The notes beneath the pieces are model-generated. The model saw only the letters and a list, made by a program, of their open reading frames with translations, had not been told where the DNA came from and did not search any database. A stretch of DNA of 56,193 bases from Paraburkholderia sp. (GTDB lineage: Bacteria > Pseudomonadota > Gammaproteobacteria > Burkholderiales > Burkholderiaceae): the NCBI GenBank assembly GCA_004322045.1, contig SCRN01000029.1, forward strand, positions 1 through 56,193, written 5' to 3'. Both the position numbers and the translations under genes were made by a program. This document shows, one piece after another, positions 34,676-49,638 of the stretch. Numbering within the stretch: the stretch's first letter is position 1; the number at the start of each line of letters is the position of its first letter.

Positions 34676-37543
34676 TCACGCGCGCGGCACGCCTTCTTCG
34701 ATGAGCAGTGCGACGGGCAGCGCGCTCAACGCCTCGCGCAAGTAAAGCCTGCCCGCTTGGTCCGCTTTCGGCGCGGCGGGACTGAGGCAGTCGAACAATG
34801 CGCGCCCCGCGAGCGCGGCCGGCAGCTCGATCGAAGTGTCCTCCCACGCGCTCGGATCGACGAGGGGGAGCCCGCCCGATTCGGGCAGCAGCGATGCCGA
34901 CAGCCGGGTGGCGATGACGATCGCGTACGCGTCGCCGTGCCGGCGAGCGAAGGCGATGGCGTGACGCGCGCGCGTACCGGATACCGTCAGCGGTATGTAC
35001 GAGCCTTCGAGAAACAGCGCCGGCGACACCGCGCGCAGCGTCAGCGCGCGATGGACGATCCCGAGCTTGACGCGGCCGTCGCGCCAGTTGCGCAGTTGTT
35101 CGCTCGGCGGCGTGTCGACGAGCCAGCCGCGGCGCTGGCCGAAGTCGACAGGCCGCCGGTTGTCGGGATCGACCAGACTGAAATCCCACAGTTCGGCGCC
35201 CTGGTACAAATCGGGTACGCCAGGTGAGGTCACTCGCAAGATCGTTTGCAGCAGGCTATTGATCGCACCGGCTCGTTCGATGCGAGCAACGAATGACGAC
35301 AGCTCCTGCAGAAATCCCTCCCGCCGCTGCGGTGCCAGGATATCGAACAGGAAGGCCCGCGAGGCGGCTTCGTAGGCCTCGTCGGGGGCATGCCAACTCG
35401 TCTGCCGTTTCGCTTCGCGCGCGGCCTTCAACTGCCATTGCGCGATGCGTTCGGCGAATACTTGGACGGCGTCGGCATCCGCATGGTCCAACTCGTAGGG
35501 CCATGCGCCCACCAGCGTTTGGTAGAGGATCGCTTCGGCGGCTGGTCCCGGCGCCCAATCCGGCGTGGAACCCGGCAAGCGCGAGCAAGCCGTCGAGAGT
35601 CCGATAGACGACGGCGAGGACGACGCACGACGATGCGGCGCGTTGAGCGTGGACCACGCGCGCAGTTTCGCGGCCCAATCATCGGCGATTTCACTGAGCA
35701 CCGCGAGCCGCGCGCGCACGTCCTCGCCTCGTTTGTGATCGTGAGTAGCCGTCGCCACGAGTGTGTAGGGGAAACGCTGCACGCGCTCGAGATTCGCTTC
35801 GTGGAACCTATCGACGCTCAGCGCGAACTCACTCGGGTCGGCGCCCACTTCATTGCGTGACAACAAGCGGCCGTAGCGATAGAAGGTCGTATCTTCTATC
35901 GCCTTGGCGGCCAGCGGCGCGGTCAGCTGTGCAAACAGCGTTGCGGCGGTGCGCCGTTCGCGGCTCGGCGGCGCGCCGTCCGCGGCGCCCGGTTCGCGCT
36001 GCCCGCCGAGCGACGCATCGACGAAAGCGAGCACGCCATGATCGCCGCGCGCCAACGCAGTGCGGGCGGCGTCCAATGCTTGGCGGAAATAGGCATCGTC
36101 GGCGCTCGTGCGCACGCCGCTGGCCGGATACATGCGATACACGGGGAAGTGGACCGCCAATTCGGACACCGCGCGTCGAATCGCGCCGAACGTGAAATCG
36201 CGCGTGCTCGGGTTCTCGCGTGCGATGCGGTGCAGCCCGCGTGCCGCTCGATCGAGCTCGGCCGATAGGTTTTCGGCGAGGATCTTGCGCCGCGCCTCCC
36301 GGGCCGCATCGGCAAAGGTTTCGCGCGATCCCGACAGCTCGGCCCATGCGGCCGTCAGCGTGGCCTCGCCTCGCGGATCGTGCAGCAGCGCGCCGACATC
36401 GCTCATGAAGTCGTAGCCCGTCGTGCCGTCGACGCCCCAGTCGGCCGGCAATGCTTCGCCGCGCGCGAGAATCTTTTCGACGACGACATAAGCGCGCGAA
36501 CGGTCGAGCTGCGGTGGCCGTTCGGCTTCGCGCTCGGCGAGCTTCTCGCGCAAGCGTTGGCAGTATTCGCGCGGATCGACGAGGCCGTCGACATGGTCGA
36601 CGCGCACGCCATCGATCACGCCTTGCGCAAACAAGCGCAAGACGAGCGCGTGCACGGCGTCGAACACTTCGGCACGTTCGGTGCGCACAGCGGCCAGCGT
36701 GCCGATGTCGAAGAAGCGACGCCAATTCACCTCGTCCGCTGCGGTTCGCCACCAGGCGAGCCTAAAGAACTGTCGTTCGAGCAGGCGATGCAACCGCTCG
36801 CGCGAAGCAGGAGTGCCGGGCGAATAGGCTTCGAGGACCGCGTCGAACGGTTTCGTTCCGTGTTCCGTTGCAAATGCGCGCATCGCGTCTAGGGCTGCCT
36901 GCGCGCGCCCGCGGTGCTCGGGTTGCGTGGTCAGGCCGTCGAAGCGCTCGGCGAGGGCGGCCAATGCCGCAGGCGCGGCTTGCGTCGCGGTGCGCAAGAT
37001 CTGCGGATAGTCGACGGGGCATATCGGGAATCGATGCTCCGCGTAGGAAGCGAAGAATCCGCCTTGCCTCGCATCTAACGAGAGCGTGATGCGGCCGGCC
37101 GCAAGCTCTTCGCCGTACGGCGCACCCAAGCACGGTGCGAGTACTTTGCCGCGCAGCGCTGGATCGGGCGAGTGCCAGTCGATGTCGAAGTGGCGCGCGT
37201 AGGTGCCGTGGCGGCCCCATTCGAGGATGTCGAGCCACCAGCCGTTATGGCCGCCCGCGATCCCCATGTGATTCGGCACGATGTCGGCAATGAGGCCCAT
37301 TTGCCGCGCATGCACGGCATCGGCCAGTCTCAGCAGCGCCGCTTCCCCGCCGAGTTCCGGATTCACGCGCGCATAGTCGATCGTGTCGTAACCGTGCAGC
37401 GATCCGGGCATCGAGGTCGTGATGGGCGACAGATACAAGTGGCTCACGCCGAGCGCGGCAAAGTAGTCGACGTGCGCGAGCGCATCGTCGAGGGTGTTGC
37501 CGCAGTGAAGCTGCAGGCGTAGCGTGGAGCGCGGGACGGTCAT
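34676..37543 (-). CDS. treY: Malto-oligosyltrehalose synthase
   Basis: Turns the reducing-end glucose of an alpha-1,4-glucan into a trehalosyl end. 955 residues, GH13 with the long TreY insertions. MTVPRSTLRLQLHCGNTLDD and FAALGVSHLYLSPITTSMPG start the barrel; ADIVPNHMGIAGGHNGWW is region I; GVIDGVRVDHVDGL carries the nucleophile Asp, YVVVEKILARGE the acid/base Glu, and VATATHDHKRGEDVRARLA the third Asp. The ATG overlaps the malQ stop as ATGA, which fixes the start; open frame upstream to 38509 is antiparallel-frame noise within malQ. It is the last gene of the glg/tre run. Confidence 0.95.
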   Translation of the reverse strand: MTVPRSTLRLQLHCGNTLDDALAHVDYFAALGVSHLYLSPITTSMPGSLHGYDTIDYARVNPELGGEAALLRLADAVHARQMGLIADIVPNHMGIAGGHNGWWLDILEWGRHGTYARHFDIDWHSPDPALRGKVLAPCLGAPYGEELAAGRITLSLDARQGGFFASYAEHRFPICPVDYPQILRTATQAAPAALAALAERFDGLTTQPEHRGRAQAALDAMRAFATEHGTKPFDAVLEAYSPGTPASRERLHRLLERQFFRLAWWRTAADEVNWRRFFDIGTLAAVRTERAEVFDAVHALVLRLFAQGVIDGVRVDHVDGLVDPREYCQRLREKLAEREAERPPQLDRSRAYVVVEKILARGEALPADWGVDGTTGYDFMSDVGALLHDPRGEATLTAAWAELSGSRETFADAAREARRKILAENLSAELDRAARGLHRIARENPSTRDFTFGAIRRAVSELAVHFPVYRMYPASGVRTSADDAYFRQALDAARTALARGDHGVLAFVDASLGGQREPGAADGAPPSRERRTAATLFAQLTAPLAAKAIEDTTFYRYGRLLSRNEVGADPSEFALSVDRFHEANLERVQRFPYTLVATATHDHKRGEDVRARLAVLSEIADDWAAKLRAWSTLNAPHRRASSSPSSIGLSTACSRLPGSTPDWAPGPAAEAILYQTLVGAWPYELDHADADAVQVFAERIAQWQLKAAREAKRQTSWHAPDEAYEAASRAFLFDILAPQRREGFLQELSSFVARIERAGAINSLLQTILRVTSPGVPDLYQGAELWDFSLVDPDNRRPVDFGQRRGWLVDTPPSEQLRNWRDGRVKLGIVHRALTLRAVSPALFLEGSYIPLTVSGTRARHAIAFARRHGDAYAIVIATRLSASLLPESGGLPLVDPSAWEDTSIELPAALAGRALFDCLSPAAPKADQAGRLYLREALSALPVALLIEEGVPRA

Positions 37544-39810
37544 GGCTTGCGGGACGGTTCGGGGCCGGGGCCGGGGGCGGATCGAGCAGGCGTGCTGTGC
37601 CGGCGTTTGCTCGATAGCGCGAGCAGGCGGTCGATCAAGGCGCCGTCTTCGAATAGCGCATCGATCGGCGAGGGCAGACGTCTGCGCCAGTTGGGGTGCT
37701 CGTCGATAGAGCCCGGCAAGTTCGGTTGATCGGCGAGACCCAACAGGTCTTCGAGCGGATAGAGCGCGAGCGGGGCGGGCGTCGATGCCACGAAGGCGAG
37801 CGCTTCGTCGATCGGCGCCTGATCTTTGGGCGGCGCGCCGACGTCCATCGGCGCCACGCCCGCATGCTGGAATGCGCGCCACAGCGCATGGCGATCCGCC
37901 GCCCGCTCGATATGGGCGAGTGCCACCGGATCGCGGCCGTCCGCGCGCGGAGTGGTTTGGCCGATTCGGTCGCGCCAGGCGATGTCGGCGCCGCTCCACC
38001 AGCCCGCAATCGTCGGCAGGTCGTGCGTGGTCGTCGTGGCGAGCGCGCTTCGGCTCCACTGCGCGGGCGGCATGAAGCTGCCGCCGTCTTCGCTGCGTTC
38101 GAACCAGAGCACGCGGATGCCGAGCAAGCCGTGGCGCGCCAGGCGTTCCCGGAATCCGTCCGGTACCGTGCCCAAGTCCTCGCCGACGACTATCGCGCGG
38201 TGACGCACCGATTCGAGCGCGATCAAGCGCAACAGGTCGGTGATCGGGTAGCGCAGGTACGCGCCATCGGCCGCGCTCGCGCCTTCGGGCACGAGCCACA
38301 GCCGTTGCAGGCCGAGCACGTGATCGATGCGCAAGCCGCCGCCATAGGCGAAGGTGGCGCGCAACATGTCGATGAAAGCGCTGAAGCCCTGGGTGCGCAT
38401 CGCGCGCGGCGAGAACGTGGTCAACCCCCACGCCTGACCGGCTTGATTGAACAGATCGGGCGGCGCGCCCACCGAGACGCGCCGCAGCATGTCGTCGGGA
38501 TACGACCACGCGTGGCTGCCCGCGCTATCGCAGCCGACGGCGAGATCGGTCACGAGGCCGATCGCCATGCCGGCTGCTCGCGCGGCTTGCTGGGCACTTT
38601 TCAGGCCGTCGGCGGCGAGCCACTGCAGAAACCGATGGAAGTCGACTTCGTGGCGATGATCGCGCGCGAATGCCTGCACCTGCGGGTTGCGCGGGTCCGT
38701 GAGCGATGCGGGCCAATCGCGCCAATGATGGATGCCGTGCTCGCCCCGCTCGATGGCGTCGATCGCTTCGAAGCGTGCGTGGTCCTCGAGCACGTGGCCC
38801 CCATGCGCGCAAAACGCATCGAATTGCGCTGCGAGCGGCGTGGCGCTTGCCCACTCGTGCGCGCAAAACCGCTCGTAGAGCGCGCGCAGCACCGCCAAGC
38901 GCAGCGTCAGCACACGGGGCCAATCGATGAGCGGCAATGCTTCGACTTCGGCCCATTCTTCCCGCAGCGAGCGTTCGCCGCCCGCGCGGGCCGCATCGAG
39001 TACCGATGCGAGGGCGTCGGCGCCTAACGCTGCGGCCGGATCGATGTGGGCGATGTTCAGAAGCAGCCGAGACGACGGCGAGTAGGGGCTGAACTTGCCC
39101 GCGTCGGCGCTGAACATCGCGTGCGTGGGGCTGATCGCCAATGCGTCAGCGCCTGCATGCGCACCTTGGCGCGCCAAGGAAGCGAGCGCGGTGTAATCGC
39201 CGATGCCGCCGTCGCCGACGCGACGCAAGCCGTAGAGTTGCGCCCCGATGCCCCAGATCGCCGCCGTGCGCGGCGGATCGGCGTCGGCGCGCCGTGCCGC
39301 CTGCGCGGCGCCGAGCCCGCCCGCGTCGCGGCACGCGTCGTCGATCGTATAGCAGCGCGGCGGCGCAACGGCCAGCCGGATGCGTTGCCCCCCGAGCTCG
39401 AGCGTGTGATAGCCCGGCTCGGCGATCGGCGCGAGCAGCGCCGCTTCGCCTTTGGGCGTGCCCAAGCGGCCTTCGACGGCGCCGCCGCTCTCCAGTTCAA
39501 TGCGGTAGGTCGTGCCCGCCTGAGCGAGCGAAATCGGCAGCGCGGTCGCGCGATGGCACTCTGCCGTCACGAGCGGCGGCAGGGTATGCTCGGCGCGTTC
39601 GGCATCGAGCAGCGCCAACGTCTCATTGGCCCGCTCGCGCGTATCGCACGGCAAGCCCAGTGCGGCCAGCAAGGTGGCGAGCGTCTCGGGCTTCACGCGC
39701 TGCGCTTGTTTGTTCGCATCCTCCCAATGGACTTCGAACCCGGCGCGCGCGGCGATTCGCTCGACCGTTTCGCGGCCTGGCGGGGGCGAGGCGGCGGCGG
39801 TTACGCTCAT
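37540..39810 (-). CDS. malQ: 4-alpha-glucanotransferase (amylomaltase)
   Basis: GH77 enzyme that moves maltodextrin segments between chains and frees glucose. 756 residues with an N-terminal beta domain of about 150 residues, as in the longer MalQ type. Catalytic residues are in GGLRIDHVLGLQRLW (nucleophile Asp), VVGEDLGTVP (acid/base Glu) and THDLPTIAGWW (Asp). SPYSPSSRLLLNIAHID is also family-typical. The start overlaps the treZ stop as ATGA and the stop overlaps the treY start as ATGA, so treZ, malQ and treY form a coupled trio. It can recycle the short chains left by TreY/TreZ and GlgX. Confidence 0.95.
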   Translation of the reverse strand: MSVTAAASPPPGRETVERIAARAGFEVHWEDANKQAQRVKPETLATLLAALGLPCDTRERANETLALLDAERAEHTLPPLVTAECHRATALPISLAQAGTTYRIELESGGAVEGRLGTPKGEAALLAPIAEPGYHTLELGGQRIRLAVAPPRCYTIDDACRDAGGLGAAQAARRADADPPRTAAIWGIGAQLYGLRRVGDGGIGDYTALASLARQGAHAGADALAISPTHAMFSADAGKFSPYSPSSRLLLNIAHIDPAAALGADALASVLDAARAGGERSLREEWAEVEALPLIDWPRVLTLRLAVLRALYERFCAHEWASATPLAAQFDAFCAHGGHVLEDHARFEAIDAIERGEHGIHHWRDWPASLTDPRNPQVQAFARDHRHEVDFHRFLQWLAADGLKSAQQAARAAGMAIGLVTDLAVGCDSAGSHAWSYPDDMLRRVSVGAPPDLFNQAGQAWGLTTFSPRAMRTQGFSAFIDMLRATFAYGGGLRIDHVLGLQRLWLVPEGASAADGAYLRYPITDLLRLIALESVRHRAIVVGEDLGTVPDGFRERLARHGLLGIRVLWFERSEDGGSFMPPAQWSRSALATTTTHDLPTIAGWWSGADIAWRDRIGQTTPRADGRDPVALAHIERAADRHALWRAFQHAGVAPMDVGAPPKDQAPIDEALAFVASTPAPLALYPLEDLLGLADQPNLPGSIDEHPNWRRRLPSPIDALFEDGALIDRLLALSSKRRHSTPARSAPGPGPEPSRKP

Positions 39811-41726
39811 GTATCGCTCCTTGGCGGCGTGGGCGCGCGCACGTCATGCCCCAATGCGAACGCGTTGACGTCACCCGTGATCCAGGCGACGAACGCAAAG
39901 CCGGGCAGCGCGTTGGCTTGAACGATGTCGCGCGTGCGCGGCGGCGTTTCGAAGATGATCATGCCTTCGGGTTGCTCATCGAACGGCAGCGTATCCGCGG
40001 TCAGACTTAGCGCAAGGGTCAATGTCTCGCCGTCGCCAAGACGCCAGCGCGCGACGAGCGCATTGGCGTCGAGGCCGCTGGCCGTTCGCAACGGCGTCGC
40101 GCCGAGCGCGCGGGCGTCGCGCAAGCGCGGTGCAATGAGCTTCGCGCGCACGGCGAGTGCCGAGCGATAGAAATGCAGCCAGCCGGCTCGGTCCCCGGCT
40201 CCGTTGGCCCGCGATGCGGCGCCCGTGCCGTTCGGCTCCTCTTCGGTAGGCGGCGAAGACAGCGCGAAGGTCTGCGCCGCGTTCGGATCCGGTATGCGCG
40301 CTCGGCGCTCGGGATCGCTGAAAGCCGAGAACTTCGCGAATTCGCGCCGCCTGCCTTCGCGTACGGCTTGCGCGAGCTCGCCGCCGTAATCGGTGAAGTA
40401 CAAAAACGGCTGCGTCGAGCCGAATTCTTCCTCCATGAACAACAGCGGAATTTGCGGCGACAGCAACAAGAGGGCCGTCGCAGCGAGCAACGCCTGCGGC
40501 GCGCAGAGCGTGCGCAAGCGTTCGCCGAACGCGCGGTTGCCGATTTGATCGTGGTTCTGGAGGAACATGACGAAGGCCGTCGGCGGCAAATGCGCGCTCG
40601 GCTCGCCGCGCGCAGCCCCGTCGTGGATCGGAGACGGCTCGCCTTGATAGACGAAGCCCTCTGATAGCACGCGCGCGAGTTTCGCGATGGGCTTATGCGC
40701 GTAGGCGCGGTAGTACCCCTCATGTTCGCCGGTGAGCAGCACATGCAGCGTGTTGTGCGCATCGTCGTTCCATTGCGCGTCGAAGTGCGTTTGCAGCAGG
40801 CTGGCCGTATTGCGTTCGTCTTCGAGTACGAGATGCACCTGTCGTCGCGATGCGATCGAAGCATGCACGCGATCGGCTAGCTCGCGCAGCCAGCCGTCGT
40901 CGCCGATGGCGTGAACCGCATCTAGGCGTAGGCCGTCGAAACGGTATTCGTGCAGCCAATAGAGTGCGTTCTCGCAAAAGTACTCGCGCACTTGTCTGCG
41001 CCGGAAATCGATGGCGGGGCCCCACGGCGTCACGACGTCGTCGCGGAAAAAAGCGCGCGCATACTGCGACAGATAATTGCCCTCGGGGCCGAAATGGTTG
41101 TAGACCACGTCGAGCAGCACCGCGATGCCCAATTCGTGCGCGCGATCGATCAGCGCTTTCAGGTCTTCGGGGCGGCCATAAGCGGAATCGGGCGCGAACG
41201 GCAGCACACCGTCATAGCCCCAGTTGCGATGGCCGGCGAAATCGTTGAGCGGCATCAGTTCGATCGCCGTCGCGCCAAGTTGCGCGATGTGCGGCAGGCG
41301 GCGAGCGACATTGGCGTAGCCGCCGAGCGCACCCACGTGCAATTCGTAGATGACCATCTCTTCCCACGCGCGCCCGCTCCATTGCCGGCATTGCCAGCGG
41401 TAGGCGAGCGGGTCGACGACTTCGCTCGGCCCATGCACGTCCTCGGGCTGAAATCGCGAGGCCGGGTCCGGCACGGCCAACTCGCCTTCGAGCCGGTAGC
41501 GGTACCGCGCGCCCGCACCGCATGAGGCTTGCGCTTCGAACCACCCCTCGCCGGCGGGCGTCATATCGAGGACGCCCGGTTGCCCTTCATACTCCCATTC
41601 GACGCGCACGGCCGAGCGCGCGGGCGCCCAAAGGCGAAAGCGCGTATGCGTGGCGCCCGAAGGCTCGCGTACGACCTCGGCGCCGAACGGCAGCCGATGC
41701 GCGGGTTCGGATCGGTGGTCGGACAT
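39807..41726 (-). CDS. treZ: Malto-oligosyltrehalose trehalohydrolase
   Basis: Releases free trehalose from the trehalosyl ends made by TreY. 639 residues, GH13_10. An N-terminal carbohydrate-binding-like domain (RFRLWAPARSAVRVEWEYEG) precedes the barrel: ELHVGALGGYANVARRL, LLDVVYNHFGPEGNYL, nucleophile Asp269 in [14 protein letters not shown], acid/base Glu302 in HLVLEDERN, and LQNHDQIGNRAFG. The start at 41726 follows GGAG and gives MSDHRSEPAH; a codon eight residues upstream is less likely. It overlaps malQ by 4 bases and follows glgX by 39 bases. Confidence 0.96.
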   Translation of the reverse strand: MSDHRSEPAHRLPFGAEVVREPSGATHTRFRLWAPARSAVRVEWEYEGQPGVLDMTPAGEGWFEAQASCGAGARYRYRLEGELAVPDPASRFQPEDVHGPSEVVDPLAYRWQCRQWSGRAWEEMVIYELHVGALGGYANVARRLPHIAQLGATAIELMPLNDFAGHRNWGYDGVLPFAPDSAYGRPEDLKALIDRAHELGIAVLLDVVYNHFGPEGNYLSQYARAFFRDDVVTPWGPAIDFRRRQVREYFCENALYWLHEYRFDGLRLDAVHAIGDDGWLRELADRVHASIASRRQVHLVLEDERNTASLLQTHFDAQWNDDAHNTLHVLLTGEHEGYYRAYAHKPIAKLARVLSEGFVYQGEPSPIHDGAARGEPSAHLPPTAFVMFLQNHDQIGNRAFGERLRTLCAPQALLAATALLLLSPQIPLLFMEEEFGSTQPFLYFTDYGGELAQAVREGRRREFAKFSAFSDPERRARIPDPNAAQTFALSSPPTEEEPNGTGAASRANGAGDRAGWLHFYRSALAVRAKLIAPRLRDARALGATPLRTASGLDANALVARWRLGDGETLTLALSLTADTLPFDEQPEGMIIFETPPRTRDIVQANALPGFAFVAWITGDVNAFALGHDVRAPTPPRSDT

Positions 41727-41765
41727 AGCAGCGGCTCCTTGTGTGCGCATTCGTAAAACGATGAT

Positions 41766-43904
<2,139 letters not shown>

Positions 43905-43976
43905 GCCGCGTCCTTGTTCTGATGGGAATCGCTGTGCTCGTGTTGCGTCGGGTTGGCGGCGCCGAGGCGCCGGCCG

Positions 43977-46229
<2,253 letters not shown>

Positions 46230-46239
46230 TTCCGCATTC

Positions 46240-49200
46240 TCAGGGTTGCGCGGGCGCGGGGGGCGCGTCGCCGTCGTCCGTCTTGCCAAGCATGCGCGCG
46301 GCCAGCATGGCAAGTCCGCGCAGCGGCAAGCCGAGCCAAGTAGGCCGGTTCGCGGCTTCGTAGCGCACCTCATAGGCCGCTTTTTCGACGAGGAACAGGT
46401 CAAGCAAGGGGCCTTCCGCTTCCGGCGCAACGAGCGGATGCAAGGCATGGCCGACCGCCTCGCGATAGCCGGCCAGGAAGCTTTGCTGGCCTTCTTCGCG
46501 GAAGCGTTCGAACAGCGCGCGCTTGCGGTCGGCCGTTTGCGCGGGCGCATTCTCCGAAACGGGCTGCGCCGCCGCACTGGCATACGAAAGCGAACGCAGC
46601 ATGCCGGCCACGTCGACGAGCGGGCTGCGCTTCATGCGACGCTCCTCCAAGCTGCGGGCCGGCTCGCCCTCGAAATCGATGAAGTAGACATCGCTTTGCG
46701 CGATCAGCACTTGCCCCAGATGGAAATCGCCGTGAACGCGAATACGCAACGCGTCGATGCCGTGCGGCACATGCCGCTCCAAGGCGTCGACGAGCGCCAC
46801 GCGCCGACCCACGAGATCCTGAGCGAGCGCGCGCGTCTCTTCATCCAGCGGGCCGTTTTCCTTGGCGGCCTCGGCGGCCAGCACGTCGAGCGCATGCTCG
46901 AGCATCGAGCGTGCGCCGTCGGTCCAACTGCGCACCTCGGCGCGCGTCGCTCTTTCCGCGGCGAACGCGGGATCGTCGCAGGGCGCCGCCAGCGCGGCAT
47001 GCAATTCGCCCAGGCGCCGGCCGATCATGCCCGTGAGCGCGCGATAGCCTTCGAGTTTCTCGTTATCGGCGTCCTCGGTTTCGGGCGCGAGAACGAGTTC
47101 GTCGATCACGCGGCGCAGGTAGTCGAGCACCCAGTTCCATGCGTCGCCCTGGTTGTCGATGAAGCCTTGCAGCAGCGCCAACGTGTGCGGCACCCCGTGC
47201 GGATCGACGCGTACCACTTCGCCGTACAGCGGCGCCGTGTTCGCGTAGCCGATCTCCGTTAGATGCCGGCTCATTTCGGCTTCGGGATGGATACCGCCGA
47301 TAAGGCGCCGCACGAGCTTGAGCACGGCGCGATCGCCGATCACGAGTGAGCTGTTGCTTTGCTCGGCGGCGATCCAGCGGATCTCCGGCGTGGCGCCAAG
47401 CGCGTCCAGTTCGTCGAAACGCGCCGTCGGCACGAAGCGGATTTCGCTCTTTTGCACCGTCGGCACGACGGCCCGTTCGCGCAGCTTTTGCAGCACGCCT
47501 TGCGCGAACAGCGGCAACGCGAAAGCGTCGGTCAGATGGCCGATGTTGCGGCCGCGCCGCACGCGAGCAAGCGCGAGTTGCATGAATAGCGGCACCGTCG
47601 TCTCGGTGCCCCAGGAGATGGCGAGCGGCAGGACGTAGCGCTCCGTGTGGCGGCCGACGTCCGCCTCGATCTCGGTGAAGGCGAAGCCCGCGTCGGGAAT
47701 CGTGGTAAGCGAGGCCAGGCGTACCGCATGTAGCTTCTGGTCCTTCGAGGCGAACCAGCGGCGGCGGCTCAAGTACGACGGTAGCACCTCCGATTCGAGC
47801 AGCCGCACGTTCTCCGGGGTCGGCCCGGTTTGCCCCGTGCGCAGCACGAGCGTGATGAACTCCGGCAGTTGCTCGGAACTCGCCTGTGCCCAAGACGGAC
47901 GGTCTTCGCTGCTGCAGAGCAAGAACCACAGAAAGCCGTACGGCGGGAACGTCAGCAGATACGTGAGCTGACCGATCGCCGGAAACACGGAGTCGGCCGT
48001 CATCTCGACGGGCACGCGGCCCGCGAATTCGGAGAGATCGAGTTCGACGGCCTGCGGCGCACGCGAGAGGTTCGCCACGCATAGTATCGGCGCTTCACCC
48101 TCGATCTCGCGCAGGTACGCCAGGATCTTGCGATTGGAAGGCCGCAAGAAGCGAATCGTGCCGCGGCCGAAGGCGCGCTTGGACCGCCGAGTGGCGAGCA
48201 TGCGGCGCGTCCAATTGAGCAGGGAATGTGGATCGCGCGTTTGGGCTTCGACGTTGATCGCATCGAACCCGTACAGCGTGCCCATGACGGGCGGCAGCAC
48301 GAGTTGCTCGGGATCGGCGCGAGAAAAGCCGCCGTTGCGATCGGACGACCATTGCATCGGCGTGCGCACGCCGTCGCGATCCCCGAGATGGATGTTGTCG
48401 CCCATGCCGAGTTCGTCGCCGTAGTAGATCACGGGCGTGCCCGGCATCGACAGCAGCAGGGAGTTGATGAGCTCGATGCGCCGCCGGTCGCGCTCCATCA
48501 ACGGCGCAAGCCGACGGCGAATGCCGAGATTGAGCCGCGCGCGCCGATCGCTCGCATAGGTATTCCAGAGATAGTCGCGCTCGGAATCGGTAACCATCTC
48601 GAGCGTGAGCTCGTCATGGTTGCGCAGGAAGATCGCCCATTGACACGACGGCGGCAACTCCGGCGTTTGCCGCATGATGTCGGTGATCGGAAACCGATCC
48701 TCGCTGGCGATCGCCATATAGATGCGCGGCATCAGCGGGAAATGAAATGCCATGTGGCATTCGTCTTCATTGCCGAAATATTCCTGCACGTCCTCAGGCC
48801 ACTGGTTGGCTTCGGCGAGCAGCATGGTGTTCGGATATTCGGCGTCGATCGTGGCGCGAATGCGTTTGAGCACCGCGTGCGTCTCGGGCAGGTTCTCGTT
48901 GCTCGTTCCCTCGCGCTCGACGAGGTAGGGCACCGCATCGAGCCGCAGCCCGTCGATTCCCATATCGAGCCAGAACCGCATGACGTGCAGGACCTCGCGC
49001 AGCACGGCCGGATTGTCGAAGTTCAAATCGGGCTGGTGCGAGTAGAAGCGATGCCAGTAATAAGCGCCCGCGACGGGGTCGTGGGTCCAGTTCGACGGCT
49101 CGGTATCGATGAAGATGATGCGCGTGTTTTCGTACTTCTTGTCCGTATCGGACCAGACGTAGTAATTGCGATGATTGGATCCGGGCTTGGCGCGGCGTGC

Positions 49201-49638
49201 GCGCTGAAACCACGGATGCTGATCCGACGTGTGATTGATCACGAGCTCGGTCACGACACGCATGCCGCGCGCGTGCGCGCCTTGAATGAAGCGGCGCAGA
49301 TCGGCGAGCGTGCCGTAATCGGGGTGAACGTTGCGGTAGTCGGCGATATCGTAGCCGTCGTCTCGGCGCGGCGACGGATAGAACGGCAGCAGCCAAATCG
49401 TGTCGACGCCGAGTTCGGCGATGTAGTCGAGCTTGGCGATGAGCCCCGGAAAGTCGCCGACGCCATCGTTGTTCGCATCGAAAAACGACTTCACGTGGAC
49501 TTGATAGATGATCGCGTCTTTGTACCAGAGCGGATCGTCGGGCAACGCCGGTTTGCTCGCACGCCGCGATGTGCTAGCCTGCCCGGTCGATCCGGTTTGC
49601 GCGGCGGCCGAATCGAGGGGTTGATCTTCACGCTTCAT
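46240..49638 (-). CDS. treS: Trehalose synthase-maltokinase fusion
   Basis: A two-enzyme fusion of 1132 residues. Residues about 34-600 are TreS, which interconverts trehalose and maltose: nucleophile Asp234 in [15 protein letters not shown], Glu276 in [12 protein letters not shown], Asp342 in [12 protein letters not shown]. Residues about 640-1110 are maltokinase (Pep2/Mak), with the phosphotransferase marks [11 protein letters not shown] and [17 protein letters not shown]; it uses ATP to make maltose 1-phosphate for GlgE. Fusion would pass maltose straight to the kinase. The start [10 protein letters not shown] follows GGAGAC and overlaps the glgE 3' end by 11 bases. It also ends 10 bases before glgB. 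Confidence 0.96.
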   Translation of the reverse strand: MKREDQPLDSAAAQTGSTGQASTSRRASKPALPDDPLWYKDAIIYQVHVKSFFDANNDGVGDFPGLIAKLDYIAELGVDTIWLLPFYPSPRRDDGYDIADYRNVHPDYGTLADLRRFIQGAHARGMRVVTELVINHTSDQHPWFQRARRAKPGSNHRNYYVWSDTDKKYENTRIIFIDTEPSNWTHDPVAGAYYWHRFYSHQPDLNFDNPAVLREVLHVMRFWLDMGIDGLRLDAVPYLVEREGTSNENLPETHAVLKRIRATIDAEYPNTMLLAEANQWPEDVQEYFGNEDECHMAFHFPLMPRIYMAIASEDRFPITDIMRQTPELPPSCQWAIFLRNHDELTLEMVTDSERDYLWNTYASDRRARLNLGIRRRLAPLMERDRRRIELINSLLLSMPGTPVIYYGDELGMGDNIHLGDRDGVRTPMQWSSDRNGGFSRADPEQLVLPPVMGTLYGFDAINVEAQTRDPHSLLNWTRRMLATRRSKRAFGRGTIRFLRPSNRKILAYLREIEGEAPILCVANLSRAPQAVELDLSEFAGRVPVEMTADSVFPAIGQLTYLLTFPPYGFLWFLLCSSEDRPSWAQASSEQLPEFITLVLRTGQTGPTPENVRLLESEVLPSYLSRRRWFASKDQKLHAVRLASLTTIPDAGFAFTEIEADVGRHTERYVLPLAISWGTETTVPLFMQLALARVRRGRNIGHLTDAFALPLFAQGVLQKLRERAVVPTVQKSEIRFVPTARFDELDALGATPEIRWIAAEQSNSSLVIGDRAVLKLVRRLIGGIHPEAEMSRHLTEIGYANTAPLYGEVVRVDPHGVPHTLALLQGFIDNQGDAWNWVLDYLRRVIDELVLAPETEDADNEKLEGYRALTGMIGRRLGELHAALAAPCDDPAFAAERATRAEVRSWTDGARSMLEHALDVLAAEAAKENGPLDEETRALAQDLVGRRVALVDALERHVPHGIDALRIRVHGDFHLGQVLIAQSDVYFIDFEGEPARSLEERRMKRSPLVDVAGMLRSLSYASAAAQPVSENAPAQTADRKRALFERFREEGQQSFLAGYREAVGHALHPLVAPEAEGPLLDLFLVEKAAYEVRYEAANRPTWLGLPLRGLAMLAARMLGKTDDGDAPPAPAQP

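Noticed and set aside
37544-38509. Upstream extension of treY by about 320 codons
   Set aside because: It overlaps malQ in another frame, is Arg-rich nonsense, and the real start is fixed by the ATGA overlap and the MTVPRSTLRLQL family N-terminus.
46230-46583. Upstream extension of glgB
   Set aside because: It lies within the maltokinase part of the treS fusion in another frame and has no GlgB-like sequence; MGSLNDQ at 46229 is the start.
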